64,000 nucleotides of DNA from Psychrobacillus sp. OK028 (GCF_900103605.1 NZ_FNHY01000002.1:372001-436000), one strand, 5' to 3'; positions 44,534 to 54,727 are shown, counted from the stretch's first letter. A program made the numbers and translations. Notes: generated by a model from the sequence alone, not told the origin.

Positions 44534-44825
44534 TGAATCACCTCTAAGTTTATTCTGTTATCTATATGACGAATTAAATTACAAATAGTCACATAATTGT
44601 TTCTTAGGTATCGATGCTATTTATTAATCTGATTATTTTTTGAGAAAAAATAGGTATCAGTCAAAGTAAACTATATCAATGACAACGATCTTTAGAAAAC
44701 AGCTTATTGAATTGATTGATATGACAGAAAATTTAAAAAACTACTTTCTTTTTAAAGGACAAGCAAGTATAATAGATTGTACAAGTTGTATGCGGTCGCA
44801 ACCTGTATCTGGGGAAAGGAAACTT

Positions 44826-45842
44826 ATGCAACAAGTAGAAAATATAATCGAACAAAAGTGTTTGAGTATACTTAAAAAAGCCCATAAATTTGGTGCATCT
44901 GATTTACACATGATTCCAAATGAAGAAGAGTATATTTATTTCTTTAAAAAGAACTCTCAGATGTTTGAAGCAGGCAAGCTCCCCCTGAATATAGGTGAGC
45001 GTATCATTTCATTCTTCAAGTTTTTATCCTCTCTTGATATCAGCGAAAAAAGAAAGCCACAAAGCGGTTCCTTTCAACAAATTTTTAACTCTCATAAGTT
45101 CTCATTTCGCGTTTCTACCCTTCCTTCAATTTTCGGTAAGGAAAGTATGGTTATTCGCCTCCAACAGCATGACAACGCAAAAATTATTCATTCCCTTTCA
45201 CTTTTTAGAGATGCTACAGAAAAAATAGTAGAACTAGCGCACAATCGACAAGGCTTGATTTTATTTGTTGGTCCTACTGGCTCTGGAAAATCCACCACTA
45301 TGTATTCACTTACCAAATATTGTGCAGAAAATTTAAATCGACATGTCATTTCGTTAGAGGATCCAGTCGAGAATAGTCAATCTCACTTACTTCAAATACA
45401 AGTAAATGAGCGTTCAGGCGTTACCTATTCTACTGGTTTAAAGGCAATATTGCGTCATTCGCCAGATGTAATCATGATTGGGGAAATTAGAGACGAGGCT
45501 ACAGCGAAAGCAGCTATCCAAGCCGCACTAACTGGACATTTAGTTGTATCCACGATTCATGCAAAAGATGGAGTAGGGTCGCTTTATCGGCTTTTAGATC
45601 TAGGTGTGACTACAGAAGAGTTAAAGCAAACGATTACTGGCATAGTTACGCAGAGACTAGTAGTTGCATCTGAAGGGATGGAATCTGAATTATCTGCTGT
45701 ATTTGAAATTCTTTCAGATGAATTGTTAGAAGAAGCATTTCACTCGATGCTATCTGGAAAAACTTTTCTTATTCCGTATCCCTTTTCTTTATCCTATCAA
45801 ATTGAGAGAGGGGTAAGAGAAGGTGTTATTGAAAAAGGCTAA
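44826..45842 (+). CDS. comGA: Competence pilus ATPase ComGA
   Basis: A 338-residue GspE/PilB-type secretion ATPase that powers assembly of the competence pseudopilus. Walker A GPTGSGKST, Asp box IMIGEIRDEATAK, and the His box LVVSTIHAKDG are present, with KASDLHM-like start GASDLHMIP. ATG 44826 is preferred (GGGGAAAGG upstream and family length); an ATG at 44679 would add 49 unusual residues overlapping the probable promoter (TATAAT at 44768-44773). It overlaps comGB by 20 bp. Confidence 0.9.
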   Translation: MQQVENIIEQKCLSILKKAHKFGASDLHMIPNEEEYIYFFKKNSQMFEAGKLPLNIGERIISFFKFLSSLDISEKRKPQSGSFQQIFNSHKFSFRVSTLPSIFGKESMVIRLQQHDNAKIIHSLSLFRDATEKIVELAHNRQGLILFVGPTGSGKSTTMYSLTKYCAENLNRHVISLEDPVENSQSHLLQIQVNERSGVTYSTGLKAILRHSPDVIMIGEIRDEATAKAAIQAALTGHLVVSTIHAKDGVGSLYRLLDLGVTTEELKQTITGIVTQRLVVASEGMESELSAVFEILSDELLEEAFHSMLSGKTFLIPYPFSLSYQIERGVREGVIEKG

Positions 45843-46887
45843 AATCTTTTTGGATAGGAAGCATCAAACTATTCCACCAAATATGCATGCATCTTTTTTG
45901 AATAGATTAAGCGATCTTTTAAAGGAAGGCTATACATTTCATGAGTCGGTGGCTATGTTGTTACCCTTTCATGTAAAAGACTCAGAAACTGTAAGTAAAA
46001 GAATAATTGACGTTCAACGTAATGGCTTAAACGTAGTGGATGTATTCAAGTTATTAGGTTTTCCAAGTAGGTTACTGCTGCCGTTGAATCTCGCTTCTGT
46101 TCATGGTCAATTACAACAAACAATCGCTGTATTAAGTGTGAATACTGCATTTTTTGAATCTGCGAAAAAACGCTTGAATAGTCTATTAATGTATCCGATA
46201 TTTTTGTTTATGATTCTATTCTTGCTCTTTACGATGTTTAGAACATATTTTCTGCCGAATATGGAGGCTTTAATAGGTTCTAGAGGAAATGAGGCGTCCG
46301 AGCAATCTTTAACATGGACAAGCTATCTTTTGCAAATGCCCAATCTCTTTTTCATGACCACGATTATTTTTGGATGTCTATTTATCTTGTCGTATATATT
46401 GCTGAGAAGACTTCCAATAGATAGGCAACTAGCTATTTATTTGAGATTGCCTATAGTTAGAGGCTGGTATCGGCTACTATTAACAAGAGTTTTTGCAAGA
46501 GAGATGGGTGGACTCCTGGAAAGTGGGATGTCATTACAGCAATCATTGAAGGCCCTAATATCTCAAGAGGAACATGAGGTGCTCCAATTTGTCGGCGAAC
46601 AGATGACAGAACAGGTTGTACGTGGTGAATCATTTTCTCAGGCAGTGTTCCTGTTAAACACTTTTACGACAGAACTATTTCATTTTGTTTTGCATGGTGA
46701 AAATAGTGGTTATTTAGGAAGAGAGCTTTCTCTTTATAGTGAGTTTCTCAGTCAAGAAATTGAAAAGAAGCTATCTCTTTATATAAGTATAGTTCAACCA
46801 ACTTTATTTTTGATTTTAGCTGTTTTTATCATTGGTGCTTATTTGGCAATATTATTGCCTATTTATAACATGATTAATATTGTGTAA
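45823..46887 (+). CDS. comGB: Competence pilus membrane protein ComGB
   Basis: A 354-residue GspF/PilC-like polytopic membrane protein, the platform of the competence pilus. Two repeated GspF domains (about 25-140 and 215-335) with three membrane segments are visible (LMYPIFLFMILFLLFTMF, FFMTTIIFGCLFILSYIL, QPTLFLILAVFIIGAYLAI). GMSLQQSLKAL and LNTFTTELFHFVLHGENSGYLG are family words. GTG start at 45823; a TTG at 45829 is possible. It is translationally coupled with comGA. Confidence 0.9.
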   Translation: MLLKKAKIFLDRKHQTIPPNMHASFLNRLSDLLKEGYTFHESVAMLLPFHVKDSETVSKRIIDVQRNGLNVVDVFKLLGFPSRLLLPLNLASVHGQLQQTIAVLSVNTAFFESAKKRLNSLLMYPIFLFMILFLLFTMFRTYFLPNMEALIGSRGNEASEQSLTWTSYLLQMPNLFFMTTIIFGCLFILSYILLRRLPIDRQLAIYLRLPIVRGWYRLLLTRVFAREMGGLLESGMSLQQSLKALISQEEHEVLQFVGEQMTEQVVRGESFSQAVFLLNTFTTELFHFVLHGENSGYLGRELSLYSEFLSQEIEKKLSLYISIVQPTLFLILAVFIIGAYLAILLPIYNMINIV

Positions 46888-46898
46888 AGGGAGATATT

Positions 46899-47213
46899 AT
46901 GAAAAAAATACTGAACAATAACCGGGGTTTTACATTAATTGAAATGATGATTGTGCTACTGATTATATCTGTGCTAATCCTAATATCTATTCCAAACGTG
47001 ACAAAGCATTCAGCCAGTATTGATGATAAAAGCTGTAAGGCATTTGTGAAAATGGTGGAGGGACAGGTTGCGGCATATAAAATTGAGCATAAAACAATAC
47101 CTACGTTAGAAGAACTTGAAACAGATGGCTTTTTACCTGAAAACGACACATCGTGTCCAAATGGAGCAACTATAACTATTGATTCTGTAACTGGAAAAGT
47201 GACTAGTGGATAA
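46899..47213 (+). CDS. comGC: Major competence pseudopilin ComGC
   Basis: A 104-residue prepilin-like protein. The leader MKKILNNNRG is cut before FTLIEMMIVLLIISVLIL, the type IV pilin N-terminus with Glu at +5. Two Cys (KSCKAF and DTSCPNG) can form the disulfide of ComGC. ComGC is the main subunit of the pseudopilus that brings DNA through the cell wall. AAAGGGAG precedes the start. Confidence 0.95.
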   Translation: MKKILNNNRGFTLIEMMIVLLIISVLILISIPNVTKHSASIDDKSCKAFVKMVEGQVAAYKIEHKTIPTLEELETDGFLPENDTSCPNGATITIDSVTGKVTSG

Positions 47214-47661
47214 GCAAAAGATGAATAAATTTAGTTGGAACGAGAAAGGATTTACGATGATTGAGATGCTGCTAGTTTTGTCGATTGTTGTGGTAGTATC
47301 CTCGTCTGTTCTATTTGTTAACTCTACAAGAATGAAGGATTTAGAGGAGGAAAGATTCTTTCAGCAATTACAATTGGACATTCATAGACTTCAGGCAGTC
47401 TCTATTGGAGAATATAAATCTACTTATTTAGAATTTACGAACAGGCGTAGAAGCTATGAAGGAAAAGTAGGTAATGTTATTTTGTTCGAAAAGGATATGC
47501 CAAATAATATTTATTTATCAGATGAAAGTAGGTTAAAGCAATTGAAATTCCATCCAAAAGGCACTATTGAAAACTTTGGAAACTTATTATTTATAACGGA
47601 GAAAGGAGAAAAGCGTATAACTCTTTATATTGGCAGAGGTGTAGTAAATTATGAGAAATAG
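47206..47661 (+). CDS. comGD: Competence minor pseudopilin ComGD
   Basis: A 151-residue prepilin-like protein with the processing site NEKG-FTMIEMLLVLSIVVVVSS. GTG start at 47206, overlapping the comGC stop by 8 bp; ATG 47221 is an alternative. Family position and size fit ComGD. It is translationally coupled. Confidence 0.9.
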   Translation: MDKQKMNKFSWNEKGFTMIEMLLVLSIVVVVSSSVLFVNSTRMKDLEEERFFQQLQLDIHRLQAVSIGEYKSTYLEFTNRRRSYEGKVGNVILFEKDMPNNIYLSDESRLKQLKFHPKGTIENFGNLLFITEKGEKRITLYIGRGVVNYEK

Positions 47662-47959
47662 TCGTGGCTTTTCTTGGCCAGAAACCATTCTCTCACTAAG
47701 TATCACATTTATAATTGCTACTACTATCCTACCGTTTTTAAATAGTATGACTGTTCAACTAGAGGATAAAAAAAGAGATTATCATTCATCCTTAGTTATG
47801 TATGAAATTGCTAAGATGTATACAGTGGAAAATAATGCGACTGGAGTTATGCAAGTTGAAAAAGTTAACTATATCTACAAAATTAGTAGTGAAAATGTTT
47901 GTATAGAATATGAAGGGTTGCGAGGGGAGCAGCGTAAATGTGTACCTATTATAAAATGA
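47651..47959 (+). CDS. comGE: Competence minor pseudopilin ComGE
   Basis: A 102-residue protein with a pilin-like start RNSRG-FSWPETILSLSITFIIATTI. A Glu at +5 remains, though the surrounding sequence differs from the classical FTLIE. Order and size identify it as ComGE. It overlaps comGD by 11 bp. Confidence 0.82.
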   Translation: MRNSRGFSWPETILSLSITFIIATTILPFLNSMTVQLEDKKRDYHSSLVMYEIAKMYTVENNATGVMQVEKVNYIYKISSENVCIEYEGLRGEQRKCVPIIK

Positions 47960-48393
47960 AAATCCGTGATCAATCAGGTTACACATTACTAGAGGGTATT
48001 CTTCATTTAGCAATATTTATGCTTTTTGCACAAGTATTAGCAGGTACTATGTGGTGGTTGACGAAGACCGAGACAGCGGTTACAGATACTACCGAAATAG
48101 AGTGGGCATTGTTCATCCAGTATGTAGACTCATTTATAACCGATTTAGAATCAATCAGAGTTAATGATACAAATTCAGGAATTATTATTAAGAAAAATCA
48201 CATAAATTATAAAGTGGAGCATTATAAAGATTTAATACGTAAACAAAAGAATTGGGAGGGTCACGAGCAGATGTTATTAAATGTTAACTCTCTATTTGTT
48301 GAACTGGAAGGAAACGTACTGCGTCTGAAAGTGAATTTTGTAAATGATATAGAGAAGGAACAAGTTTTTTATGTCACCTATCATACAGAATGA
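47938..48393 (+). CDS. comGF: Competence pseudopilin-like protein ComGF
   Basis: A 151-residue protein with one N-terminal membrane helix (SGYTLLEGILHLAIFMLFAQVL) like pilins, including Glu at the right place, and a C-terminal part similar to ComGF (LFVELEGNVLRLKVNFV). ATG 47938 has GAGGGGAG 8 nt upstream; the ATG at 47956 overlaps the comGE stop (ATGA) but has no site. Overlaps comGG by 23 bp. Confidence 0.82.
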   Translation: MCTYYKMKIRDQSGYTLLEGILHLAIFMLFAQVLAGTMWWLTKTETAVTDTTEIEWALFIQYVDSFITDLESIRVNDTNSGIIIKKNHINYKVEHYKDLIRKQKNWEGHEQMLLNVNSLFVELEGNVLRLKVNFVNDIEKEQVFYVTYHTE

Positions 48394-48568
48394 AAGAGGG
48401 GTGTTCTTGCTGGCAGCGGTAATTCTATTGCTCATTATTACTGTCTTCCTACTTTCCATGACTGCTGCGTATGAATCCAAATACCAAACGTACGATTCGT
48501 TAGAGATTTTCTATAGCGGCGCAGCAATCGAAAAAATAAAGGTATTTCATCCGCAAAATATGCGATAG
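48371..48568 (+). CDS. Short ComGG-like protein
   Basis: A 65-residue protein with one membrane helix (GVFLLAAVILLLIITVFLLSMTAAY) and a short charged tail. By place it is ComGG, but B. subtilis ComGG is about 124 residues. Either this lineage has a short form or the gene lost its 3' end. There is no terminator until after 48600. Confidence 0.6.
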   Translation: MSPIIQNERGVFLLAAVILLLIITVFLLSMTAAYESKYQTYDSLEIFYSGAAIEKIKVFHPQNMR

Positions 48569-48682
48569 TTTGCGCGTATACTTTTTTTAAAGTTGTAATA
48601 AAAAGAGCCACTCACTATAATAAAGAATAACTTGATGGAATTTTGGCGCCGAGAAAATTGGAATTTAGTGAGTTGGTGAATC

Positions 48683-49198
48683 ATGTATAAAGTATATTTA
48701 GTTGGGTTTATGGGCAGTGGTAAAAGTGCAATTGGAAGAAGACTGAGCTTTTATTTGAAAATGCCCTACTATGATATGGACAAAGAAATTGTCAGATTGC
48801 AAAAAAGAACGATTCCTGAGATTTTCGAGCAAGAAGGAGAAGCTTACTTTCGACAAGTGGAGACCGATTTTCTAGAAAATTTTCGAAACGAATCATGCAT
48901 CATTTCCACTGGTGGTGGAGTTGCTGTGAACGAAAAAAATATTGAAATAATGCGCAGAACTGGACTTGTGCTTTATTTGGATGCAACTTTTGAAGATATT
49001 TGGATGAGAATCAAAAATGACAAAAATAGACCTATTGTGCAGAACAGCTCAAGGGAAGAATTAGAGCAATTATATAGAACAAGAAAAAGGTTCTATAAAA
49101 AAGCTGCGCATATTACGGTCCGGACAGAACATAGACCACTTAGACAAATTACCGAGTACGCTGGATTTCAAGTAAATCGACTAAAAGGCGAACGATAA
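48683..49198 (+). CDS. aroK: Shikimate kinase
   Basis: A 171-residue kinase of the shikimate pathway that phosphorylates shikimate for aromatic amino acid synthesis. Walker A is FMGSGKSAIG (9-18). YYDMDKEIV, FRQVETDFL and ISTGGGVAV are the substrate-binding words; RNRPI-type lid sequence is KNRPIV. The start has GGTG upstream. A TATAAT-like site (near 48618) may give it a promoter of its own, apart from comG. Confidence 0.92.
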   Translation: MYKVYLVGFMGSGKSAIGRRLSFYLKMPYYDMDKEIVRLQKRTIPEIFEQEGEAYFRQVETDFLENFRNESCIISTGGGVAVNEKNIEIMRRTGLVLYLDATFEDIWMRIKNDKNRPIVQNSSREELEQLYRTRKRFYKKAAHITVRTEHRPLRQITEYAGFQVNRLKGER

Positions 49199-49320
49199 AA
49201 TTTATTTAATTAAAAATGTTCGTGTTTAACTAAAATTATTAAAAAGTATTGCTTATGAATTACTTGAATGTTAGGATATAGACAAAGAGTGAGTTATAGA
49301 GATATCGCGGATGAATATAC

Positions 49321-49492
49321 GGGGAGAGAACGCACTGGTTGCGTCGCCGAAGGAGCAAGTAATGAAAATTATGAATCTCTCAGGCAAAAGAACTCGTATA
49401 GGACGCAACTCTGGAGAGCGCTTTCGTTTATACTACGTATAGCCACCAAAGAGGAAAGCCATTTTTGGTAAACTTTCAGGTCCCAGGACAGA
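49321..49492 (+). promoter_or_regulatory. Tandem glycine riboswitch
   Basis: Two glycine aptamers in tandem precede gcvT. The first contains GGGGAGAG, CGCCGAAGGAGCAAGT, GAATCTCTCAGGCAAAAG and AACTCTGGAGAGCG. The second contains CACCAAAGAGGAAAGCC and AACTTTCAGGTCCCAGGACAGAG. These are the conserved gcvT-motif words. Glycine binding switches the downstream hairpin so that the gcv operon is expressed when glycine is abundant. Confidence 0.95.
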
Positions 49493-49532
49493 GTACCCCT
49501 ATTTTATCAAAGGGGTTATTCTGTCCTTTTTG
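49485..49532 (+). terminator. Riboswitch expression-platform terminator
   Basis: AGGACAGA and TCTGTCCT pair, with ACCCC/GGGGT inside, followed by five Ts. It overlaps the end of the second aptamer (ACAGAG), so aptamer folding competes with this hairpin. Confidence 0.88.
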
Positions 49533-49560
49533 TATGGAAATAGTGAAGGAGGAGAGTATT

Positions 49561-50664
49561 TTGGCAGAACAGTTGAAACGAACACCTTTATTTGATGTAT
49601 ATGCAAATTACGGAGGAAAAACCATTGATTTTGGTGGTTGGGAGCTTCCCGTCCAATTTTCAAGTATCAAAGCCGAGCATGAAGCGGTTAGAACGAAAGC
49701 AGGATTATTTGATGTTTCTCATATGGGAGAAATAATTCTTACTGGTACAGATAGTGAAGAATATCTTCAAAAGCTTATGACGAATGATGTTTCGAAATTA
49801 GTTAATGGTCAAGCGCAATATACTGCTATGTGTTATAAAGATGGTGGAATTGTCGATGATTTATTGATCTACAAAATAGAAGACAATCATTATCTTCTTG
49901 TTGTAAATGCCGGGAATATCGAAAAAGATTTTAACTGGATGCAGGAACATGTATCTGGAGATGTAACACTAGTAAATAAATCAGAAGATTATGGCTTACT
50001 TGCATTACAAGGACCATTGGCACAATCTATTTTACAAAAGCTGACTACCAAAAATTTAGAAGAAATAGGTTTCTTCCGTTTCGCAAATAATGTCGAAGTT
50101 GCGGGTAAAAATGTAATTGTTTCTCGTACTGGTTATACGGGAGAAGATGGGTTTGAGGTATACGCATCTGCAAATGATGTAACAGCTCTATGGAGCAGCA
50201 TTTTAGAAGCAGGTGAAGAGGAAGGTCTTTTACCGTGTGGTCTAGGTGCTCGTGATACTTTACGTTTTGAAGCTTGTTTACCACTTTACGGGCAAGAACT
50301 TACAAAAGATATCTCACCACTAGAAGCTAATATTGGTTTTGTAGTAAAACTAAAAAAAGAACAAGATTTTAATGGTAAATCTGTTTTAATAGAACAAAAA
50401 GAAAATGGTGTACCAAGAAAAAGTATTGGTATTGAAATGATTGATAAAGGAATTCCTCGTACGGGTTACCCAGTATTTGTAGAAGATAAGCAAATTGGAC
50501 AAATTACATCTGGAACGCAATCTCCTACGCTTAAGAAAAATATTGGTCTAGCTTTAATTGACGTAACATTTGCAGAACTTGGTCAAGAGGTTGAAATTGA
50601 AATAAGAAATAAACGATTAAAAGCAGTTACAGTAGCAACTCCGTTTTATAAAAGAGAAAAATAA
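49561..50664 (+). CDS. gcvT: Aminomethyltransferase (glycine cleavage T protein)
   Basis: A 367-residue THF-dependent T-protein of the glycine cleavage system. It releases ammonia from the lipoamide-bound aminomethyl group and forms methylene-THF. Marks include [51 protein letters not shown] and [19 protein letters not shown] 49561 is chosen because AAGGAGGAGAG lies just before it; an in-frame extension to 49465 would lie inside the riboswitch terminator. Confidence 0.93.
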   Translation: MAEQLKRTPLFDVYANYGGKTIDFGGWELPVQFSSIKAEHEAVRTKAGLFDVSHMGEIILTGTDSEEYLQKLMTNDVSKLVNGQAQYTAMCYKDGGIVDDLLIYKIEDNHYLLVVNAGNIEKDFNWMQEHVSGDVTLVNKSEDYGLLALQGPLAQSILQKLTTKNLEEIGFFRFANNVEVAGKNVIVSRTGYTGEDGFEVYASANDVTALWSSILEAGEEEGLLPCGLGARDTLRFEACLPLYGQELTKDISPLEANIGFVVKLKKEQDFNGKSVLIEQKENGVPRKSIGIEMIDKGIPRTGYPVFVEDKQIGQITSGTQSPTLKKNIGLALIDVTFAELGQEVEIEIRNKRLKAVTVATPFYKREK

Positions 50665-50688
50665 GACAAAGAAAGAGGTTGTCCTTTG

Positions 50689-52035
50689 ATGAAGCATCGT
50701 TATTTACCAATGACTGAGCAGGATCAGAAAGAAATGCTAGATGTGGTTGGTATTTCTTCTATTGATGAGTTGTTTGCAGATATTCCCGAGAAAGTTCGTT
50801 TTAAAGGTGAGTACAACATAAAACCTGCGAAAGCAGAATCGGCTTTATTAAAAGAGTTAAGCCAGCTTGCAGCAAAAAATGCAGATAGTAAACAATTTGC
50901 ATCGTTTTTAGGTGCTGGTGTATATGATCACTTCAAACCTATTATTGTCGATCATGTTATTTCAAGATCTGAGTTCTATACTGCTTATACTCCGTATCAA
51001 CCGGAAATTTCTCAAGGGGAACTTCAAGCTATTTTTGAATTCCAAACAATGATTTGCGAACTTACAGGAATGGACCTAGCCAACTCGTCTATGTATGACG
51101 GTGGTACGTCACTAGCAGAAGCAGGAAATCTAGCGGCTGGACATACGCGTCGTAAAAAGCTACTCGTTTCGGAAGCAATTCATCCTGAATACATTGATGT
51201 TGTGAAGGTATATGCAAAAGGCCAAAATATCGAGGTAGTTACTGTACCGACGAAAGATGGAGTAACTGATTTAGCAAAACTAGAAGAATCTGTTGACGAT
51301 GATACTGCGGCAGTTATGGTGCAATATCCTAATTTCTTTGGGCAAATAGAGGACTTAGCTAAGGTGGAGCAATTGACGCATGCGCAAAACGCATTATTTA
51401 TCGTTTCTGCAAACCCACTTGCTCTTGGTGTTTTAACACCTCCGGGTAAATTTGGAGCAGATATTACAGTAGGGGATGCACAAGTTTTCGGAATTTCCGA
51501 AGCGTTCGGTGGGCCGCACTGTGGATACTTTGCAGTAAATTCTAAGCTTATGCGTAAAGTTCCAGGTCGTTTAGTTGGTGAAACTACGGATGAAGAGGGT
51601 CGTCGTGGCTATGTATTGACCTTACAGGCTCGTGAGCAGCACATTCGCCGTGATAAAGCCACTTCTAACATTTGTTCAAATCAGGCATTGAATGCACTTG
51701 CGGCTTCTGTTGCAATGACTGCACTTGGTAAAAAAGGTATGAAAGAAATAGCAACTCAAAATATCCTGAAAACACATTATGCAAAACAAGCGTTTGAAAA
51801 AGCAGGCTTTGAAGTAGTGTATCAAGGAGCTCATTTTAATGAAATCGTAGTAAAAGTAAATGGTTCAGTTGCAGAAGGAAATAAAGGACTTCTTGAAAAA
51901 GGAATTATCGGTGGTTTTGATCTAGGTCGCATTAACTCGGATCTTCAAAATCATGTTTTAATCGCTGTAACAGAACAGCGGACAAAAGAAGAAATAGATG
52001 CACTCGTGCAAGAAATGGGGGCTCTTCATGCATAA
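50689..52035 (+). CDS. gcvPA: Glycine dehydrogenase (decarboxylating), subunit 1
   Basis: A 448-residue N-terminal half of the P protein. It is a PLP-fold protein with [39 protein letters not shown] and [13 protein letters not shown]; the PLP Lys is in the other subunit. With GcvPB it decarboxylates glycine and hands the aminomethyl group to GcvH. ATG 50689 is chosen (TTG at 50686 is also possible). Overlaps gcvPB by 8 bp. Confidence 0.93.
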   Translation: MKHRYLPMTEQDQKEMLDVVGISSIDELFADIPEKVRFKGEYNIKPAKAESALLKELSQLAAKNADSKQFASFLGAGVYDHFKPIIVDHVISRSEFYTAYTPYQPEISQGELQAIFEFQTMICELTGMDLANSSMYDGGTSLAEAGNLAAGHTRRKKLLVSEAIHPEYIDVVKVYAKGQNIEVVTVPTKDGVTDLAKLEESVDDDTAAVMVQYPNFFGQIEDLAKVEQLTHAQNALFIVSANPLALGVLTPPGKFGADITVGDAQVFGISEAFGGPHCGYFAVNSKLMRKVPGRLVGETTDEEGRRGYVLTLQAREQHIRRDKATSNICSNQALNALAASVAMTALGKKGMKEIATQNILKTHYAKQAFEKAGFEVVYQGAHFNEIVVKVNGSVAEGNKGLLEKGIIGGFDLGRINSDLQNHVLIAVTEQRTKEEIDALVQEMGALHA

Positions 52036-53488
52036 AGATAATCAACCACTAATTTTTGAAATAACAAAAGAAGGTCGCGTAGGATATAATCTACCTGAAT
52101 TAGATGTGCCAGAAGTAGATTTATCAACTCTATTACCTCAAGCTATTCTAAGAGCTGAAGAAGCTGAACTACCAGAAGTATCTGAACTAGATATTATGCG
52201 TCATTATACCGCTTTATCTAACCGCAACCATGGGGTAGATACAGGATTCTATCCACTTGGATCTTGTACAATGAAGTATAATCCTAAAATTAATGAATCT
52301 GTTGCGCGTTTCCCAGGATTTGCAAATATTCATCCTTTACAGGAAGAAGCTTCTGTTCAAGGTGCGATGGAGTTAATGTACGATCTGCAAGAGCATTTAA
52401 TCGAAATCACAGGTATGGATGAAGTTACGCTTCAACCAGCGGCTGGAGCACATGGCGAATGGACAGCTCTAATGATGATTCGTGCATTCCATGAAGCAAA
52501 TGGCGATACACAGCGTACAAAAGTAATCGTTCCTGACTCTGCTCATGGAACAAATCCAGCATCCGCTACGGTTGCAGGCTTTGAAACGATTACAGTTAAA
52601 TCCAATGAAGACGGCTTAGTTGACCTAGAGGATTTACGTCGAGTTGTTGGTCCAGATACTGCTGCATTGATGCTAACAAATCCAAATACACTCGGTCTAT
52701 TCGAAGAATCGATTTTAGAATTAGCTGAAATTATCCACGGTGTGGGTGGTAAATTGTATTATGATGGTGCGAATTTAAATGCTGTTATGTCTAAAGCACG
52801 TCCTGGAGATATGGGCTTTGACTGTGTTCACCTGAACTTGCATAAAACGTTCACGGGTCCTCATGGTGGTGGTGGTCCAGGATCAGGTCCAGTAGGGGTA
52901 AAAGCTGACCTCATTCCATTCCTACCAAGTCCAGTGCTTGTAAAAGAAGAAGACAAATATACATTTGATTACAATCGCCCGCAATCAATCGGTCGCGTAA
53001 AACCTTTCTACGGAAACTTTGGTATTAATGTTCGTGCTTACACGTATATTCGTTCAATGGGTCCAGACGGACTTAAAGCTGTTACGGAGTACGCAGTGTT
53101 AAATGCAAACTATATGATGAGACGCTTAGAGGAGCATTTCGATCTTCCTTATAACCGTCATTGTAAGCATGAGTTCGTATTAAGTGGCCGTCGTCAAAAG
53201 AAACTTGGTGTTCGTACACTAGATATGGCAAAACGTCTGCTTGACTTTGGTTATCATCCGCCTACAATTTATTTCCCATTGAATGTGGAAGAGGGAATGA
53301 TGATCGAACCGACAGAAACAGAGTCAAAAGAAACATTAGATGCTTTCTGTGATGCAATGATTCAAATTGCGAAAGAAGTAGAAGAAAATCCAGAAATCGT
53401 TCAAAACGCTCCGCACACGACAGTTATTAACCGTTTAGATGAAACGAAAGCTGCGCGTAAGCCAGTATTAAGATATATAAAAGCATAA
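52028..53488 (+). CDS. gcvPB: Glycine dehydrogenase (decarboxylating), subunit 2
   Basis: A 486-residue C-terminal half of the P protein. The PLP Lys is in [16 protein letters not shown]. Other marks: [28 protein letters not shown] and [14 protein letters not shown] 52028 overlaps the end of gcvPA; the ribosome binding site is weak (GGGGG), as is usual for coupled genes. The last gene of the gcv operon, followed by a terminator. Confidence 0.95.
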   Translation: MHKDNQPLIFEITKEGRVGYNLPELDVPEVDLSTLLPQAILRAEEAELPEVSELDIMRHYTALSNRNHGVDTGFYPLGSCTMKYNPKINESVARFPGFANIHPLQEEASVQGAMELMYDLQEHLIEITGMDEVTLQPAAGAHGEWTALMMIRAFHEANGDTQRTKVIVPDSAHGTNPASATVAGFETITVKSNEDGLVDLEDLRRVVGPDTAALMLTNPNTLGLFEESILELAEIIHGVGGKLYYDGANLNAVMSKARPGDMGFDCVHLNLHKTFTGPHGGGGPGSGPVGVKADLIPFLPSPVLVKEEDKYTFDYNRPQSIGRVKPFYGNFGINVRAYTYIRSMGPDGLKAVTEYAVLNANYMMRRLEEHFDLPYNRHCKHEFVLSGRRQKKLGVRTLDMAKRLLDFGYHPPTIYFPLNVEEGMMIEPTETESKETLDAFCDAMIQIAKEVEENPEIVQNAPHTTVINRLDETKAARKPVLRYIKA

Positions 53489-53491
53489 GAG

Positions 53492-53528
53492 AAAAAAGGT
53501 GTGATTCTTTTTGAATCACACTTTTTTT
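53492..53528 (+). terminator. Terminator of the gcv operon
   Basis: AAGGTGTGATTC-TTTTT-GAATCACACTTTTTTT hairpin immediately after gcvPB. Confidence 0.92.
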
Positions 53529-53602
53529 GTTGGGATAAATTTCGTTATTTACTCGGAGTATTAATGACCAAATTGAATGGAGTATTTCAGTTTAAATTTG
53601 TA

Positions 53603-53631
53603 TTGAAACTTAATTTCTATAAACGTATACT
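53603..53631 (+). promoter_or_regulatory. Sigma-A-type promoter of pnuC-like gene
   Basis: TTGAAA (53603-53608), 17-bp spacer and TATACT (53626-53631). It fits the vegetative consensus well. Confidence 0.7.
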
Positions 53632-53649
53632 AAATAAGTAAACAACAAA

Positions 53650-53665
53650 CTTTACAGGTGTAAAG
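53650..53665 (+). promoter_or_regulatory. Operator-like palindrome downstream of the pnuC promoter
   Basis: CTTTACA-GG-TGTAAAG is a perfect 16-bp palindrome located about 19-34 bp after the -10 box, within the early transcribed region. Its place suits a repressor. NiaR/nicotinate-type regulation is an inference from the target gene. Confidence 0.45.
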
Positions 53666-53769
53666 ACAGGAGGCGGTTTCCTAAATAAATAGGAGTGTTT
53701 TCAAGAAATGTTTCCAATAGCTTAAGAATCGTACTAAAAATTTATTTATTAAATATTTTGGAGGATAGG

Positions 53770-54447
53770 ATGAAAAACTGGACTAAATTTGAGATAGCTT
53801 GGCTTGGGGTATTTACCTTAGTAAATTTATATTTGTTTTTTGCTTGGGGAGATTCTTGGCTTGGTTTAATCAGCTCTATTACAGGCATGCTTTGCGTGGT
53901 TCTAGTAGCAAAAGGAAAGATTAGTAATTACTACTTTGGAATTGTACAAACTGGAACATATGCATACATATCATATACATATGGATTATACGGTGAAGCG
54001 ATGTTAAATGGACTTTTCTACTTTCCTCTACAGTTTGTCGGAATTTATTTGTGGAATAAAAACAAAGTAAATGAGTCAACAACTGGAGAGGATGTAAAAG
54101 TAAAAACTCTAACCACAAAAGCATGGATACAGTTAATTATCATTGCTGTTTTAACTTCGGCTATTTATGCATACTTTTTGCACAGAATTGGTGGTCAGCA
54201 AGTAAGAATCGATTCTGTTGCTGTTGTATTATCCATTATTGCACAGATTTTAATGATCAAACGTTATGCAGAACAATGGGTATTGTGGATTGTAGTAAAC
54301 GGATTATCTATCGTACTTTGGGCAATTACTTTGTTAAAATCAGGTGGAAACGATTGGTCGATGTTAGTGATGTGGTCTGCGTTTCTAGTTAACTCTATAT
54401 ACGGTTACGTAAATTGGGTTAAAATGAGCAAAAAACAGGAGAACTAA
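53770..54447 (+). CDS. pnuC: PnuC-family nicotinamide (riboside) transporter
   Basis: A 225-residue polytopic membrane protein (about seven hydrophobic segments) of the PnuC family, which carries nicotinamide riboside or related vitamins by facilitated diffusion. Family words are SYTYGLYGEAMLNGLFYFPLQFVGIYLW and RYAEQWVLWIVVNG. ATG 53770 follows TTTGGAGGATAGG; an in-frame start at 53695 lies in the leader. The substrate could be another vitamin of this group. Terminator follows. Confidence 0.85.
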   Translation: MKNWTKFEIAWLGVFTLVNLYLFFAWGDSWLGLISSITGMLCVVLVAKGKISNYYFGIVQTGTYAYISYTYGLYGEAMLNGLFYFPLQFVGIYLWNKNKVNESTTGEDVKVKTLTTKAWIQLIIIAVLTSAIYAYFLHRIGGQQVRIDSVAVVLSIIAQILMIKRYAEQWVLWIVVNGLSIVLWAITLLKSGGNDWSMLVMWSAFLVNSIYGYVNWVKMSKKQEN

Positions 54448-54505
54448 AATTAAAATTTAGCAGCGAGGGATAACGCTATATTAATAATATAAAATTATTA
54501 GTAAG

Positions 54506-54541
54506 CGGCTTGTCGATAGTCCAATTGACAAGCCGTTTTTT
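54506..54541 (+). terminator. Terminator after pnuC
   Basis: CGGCTTGTC-loop-GACAAGCCG followed by six Ts. Confidence 0.92.
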
Positions 54542-54727
54542 GTTGATTAACAAACCAAATATCTCTTTGTGAGGGATTGAATACAGACTTAACGTATCCA
54601 TGAAAAGTATTCGACAGAATCGGATATCAAATGCATATTCAGATTTCTCTTATAAGAATATAAGTATCATCTAAGGGTAATTAATTTGCTAGAGCGGAAT
54701 TGATATGTTTTTTGCTTTATAGAGATT

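Noticed and set aside
44735-44750. Possible ComK box (AAAA-N5-TTTT-like) upstream of comGA
   Set aside because: Only one imperfect half is visible in very AT-rich DNA, not enough for a call.
44679-44825. Extended ComGA N-terminus from ATG 44679
   Set aside because: It overlaps a likely promoter, lacks a good ribosome binding site, and would make the protein longer than its family.
49268-49560. Plus-strand frames overlapping the glycine riboswitch, including a gcvT N-terminal extension from 49465
   Set aside because: The sequence is the riboswitch and its terminator. A strong ribosome binding site points to TTG 49561.
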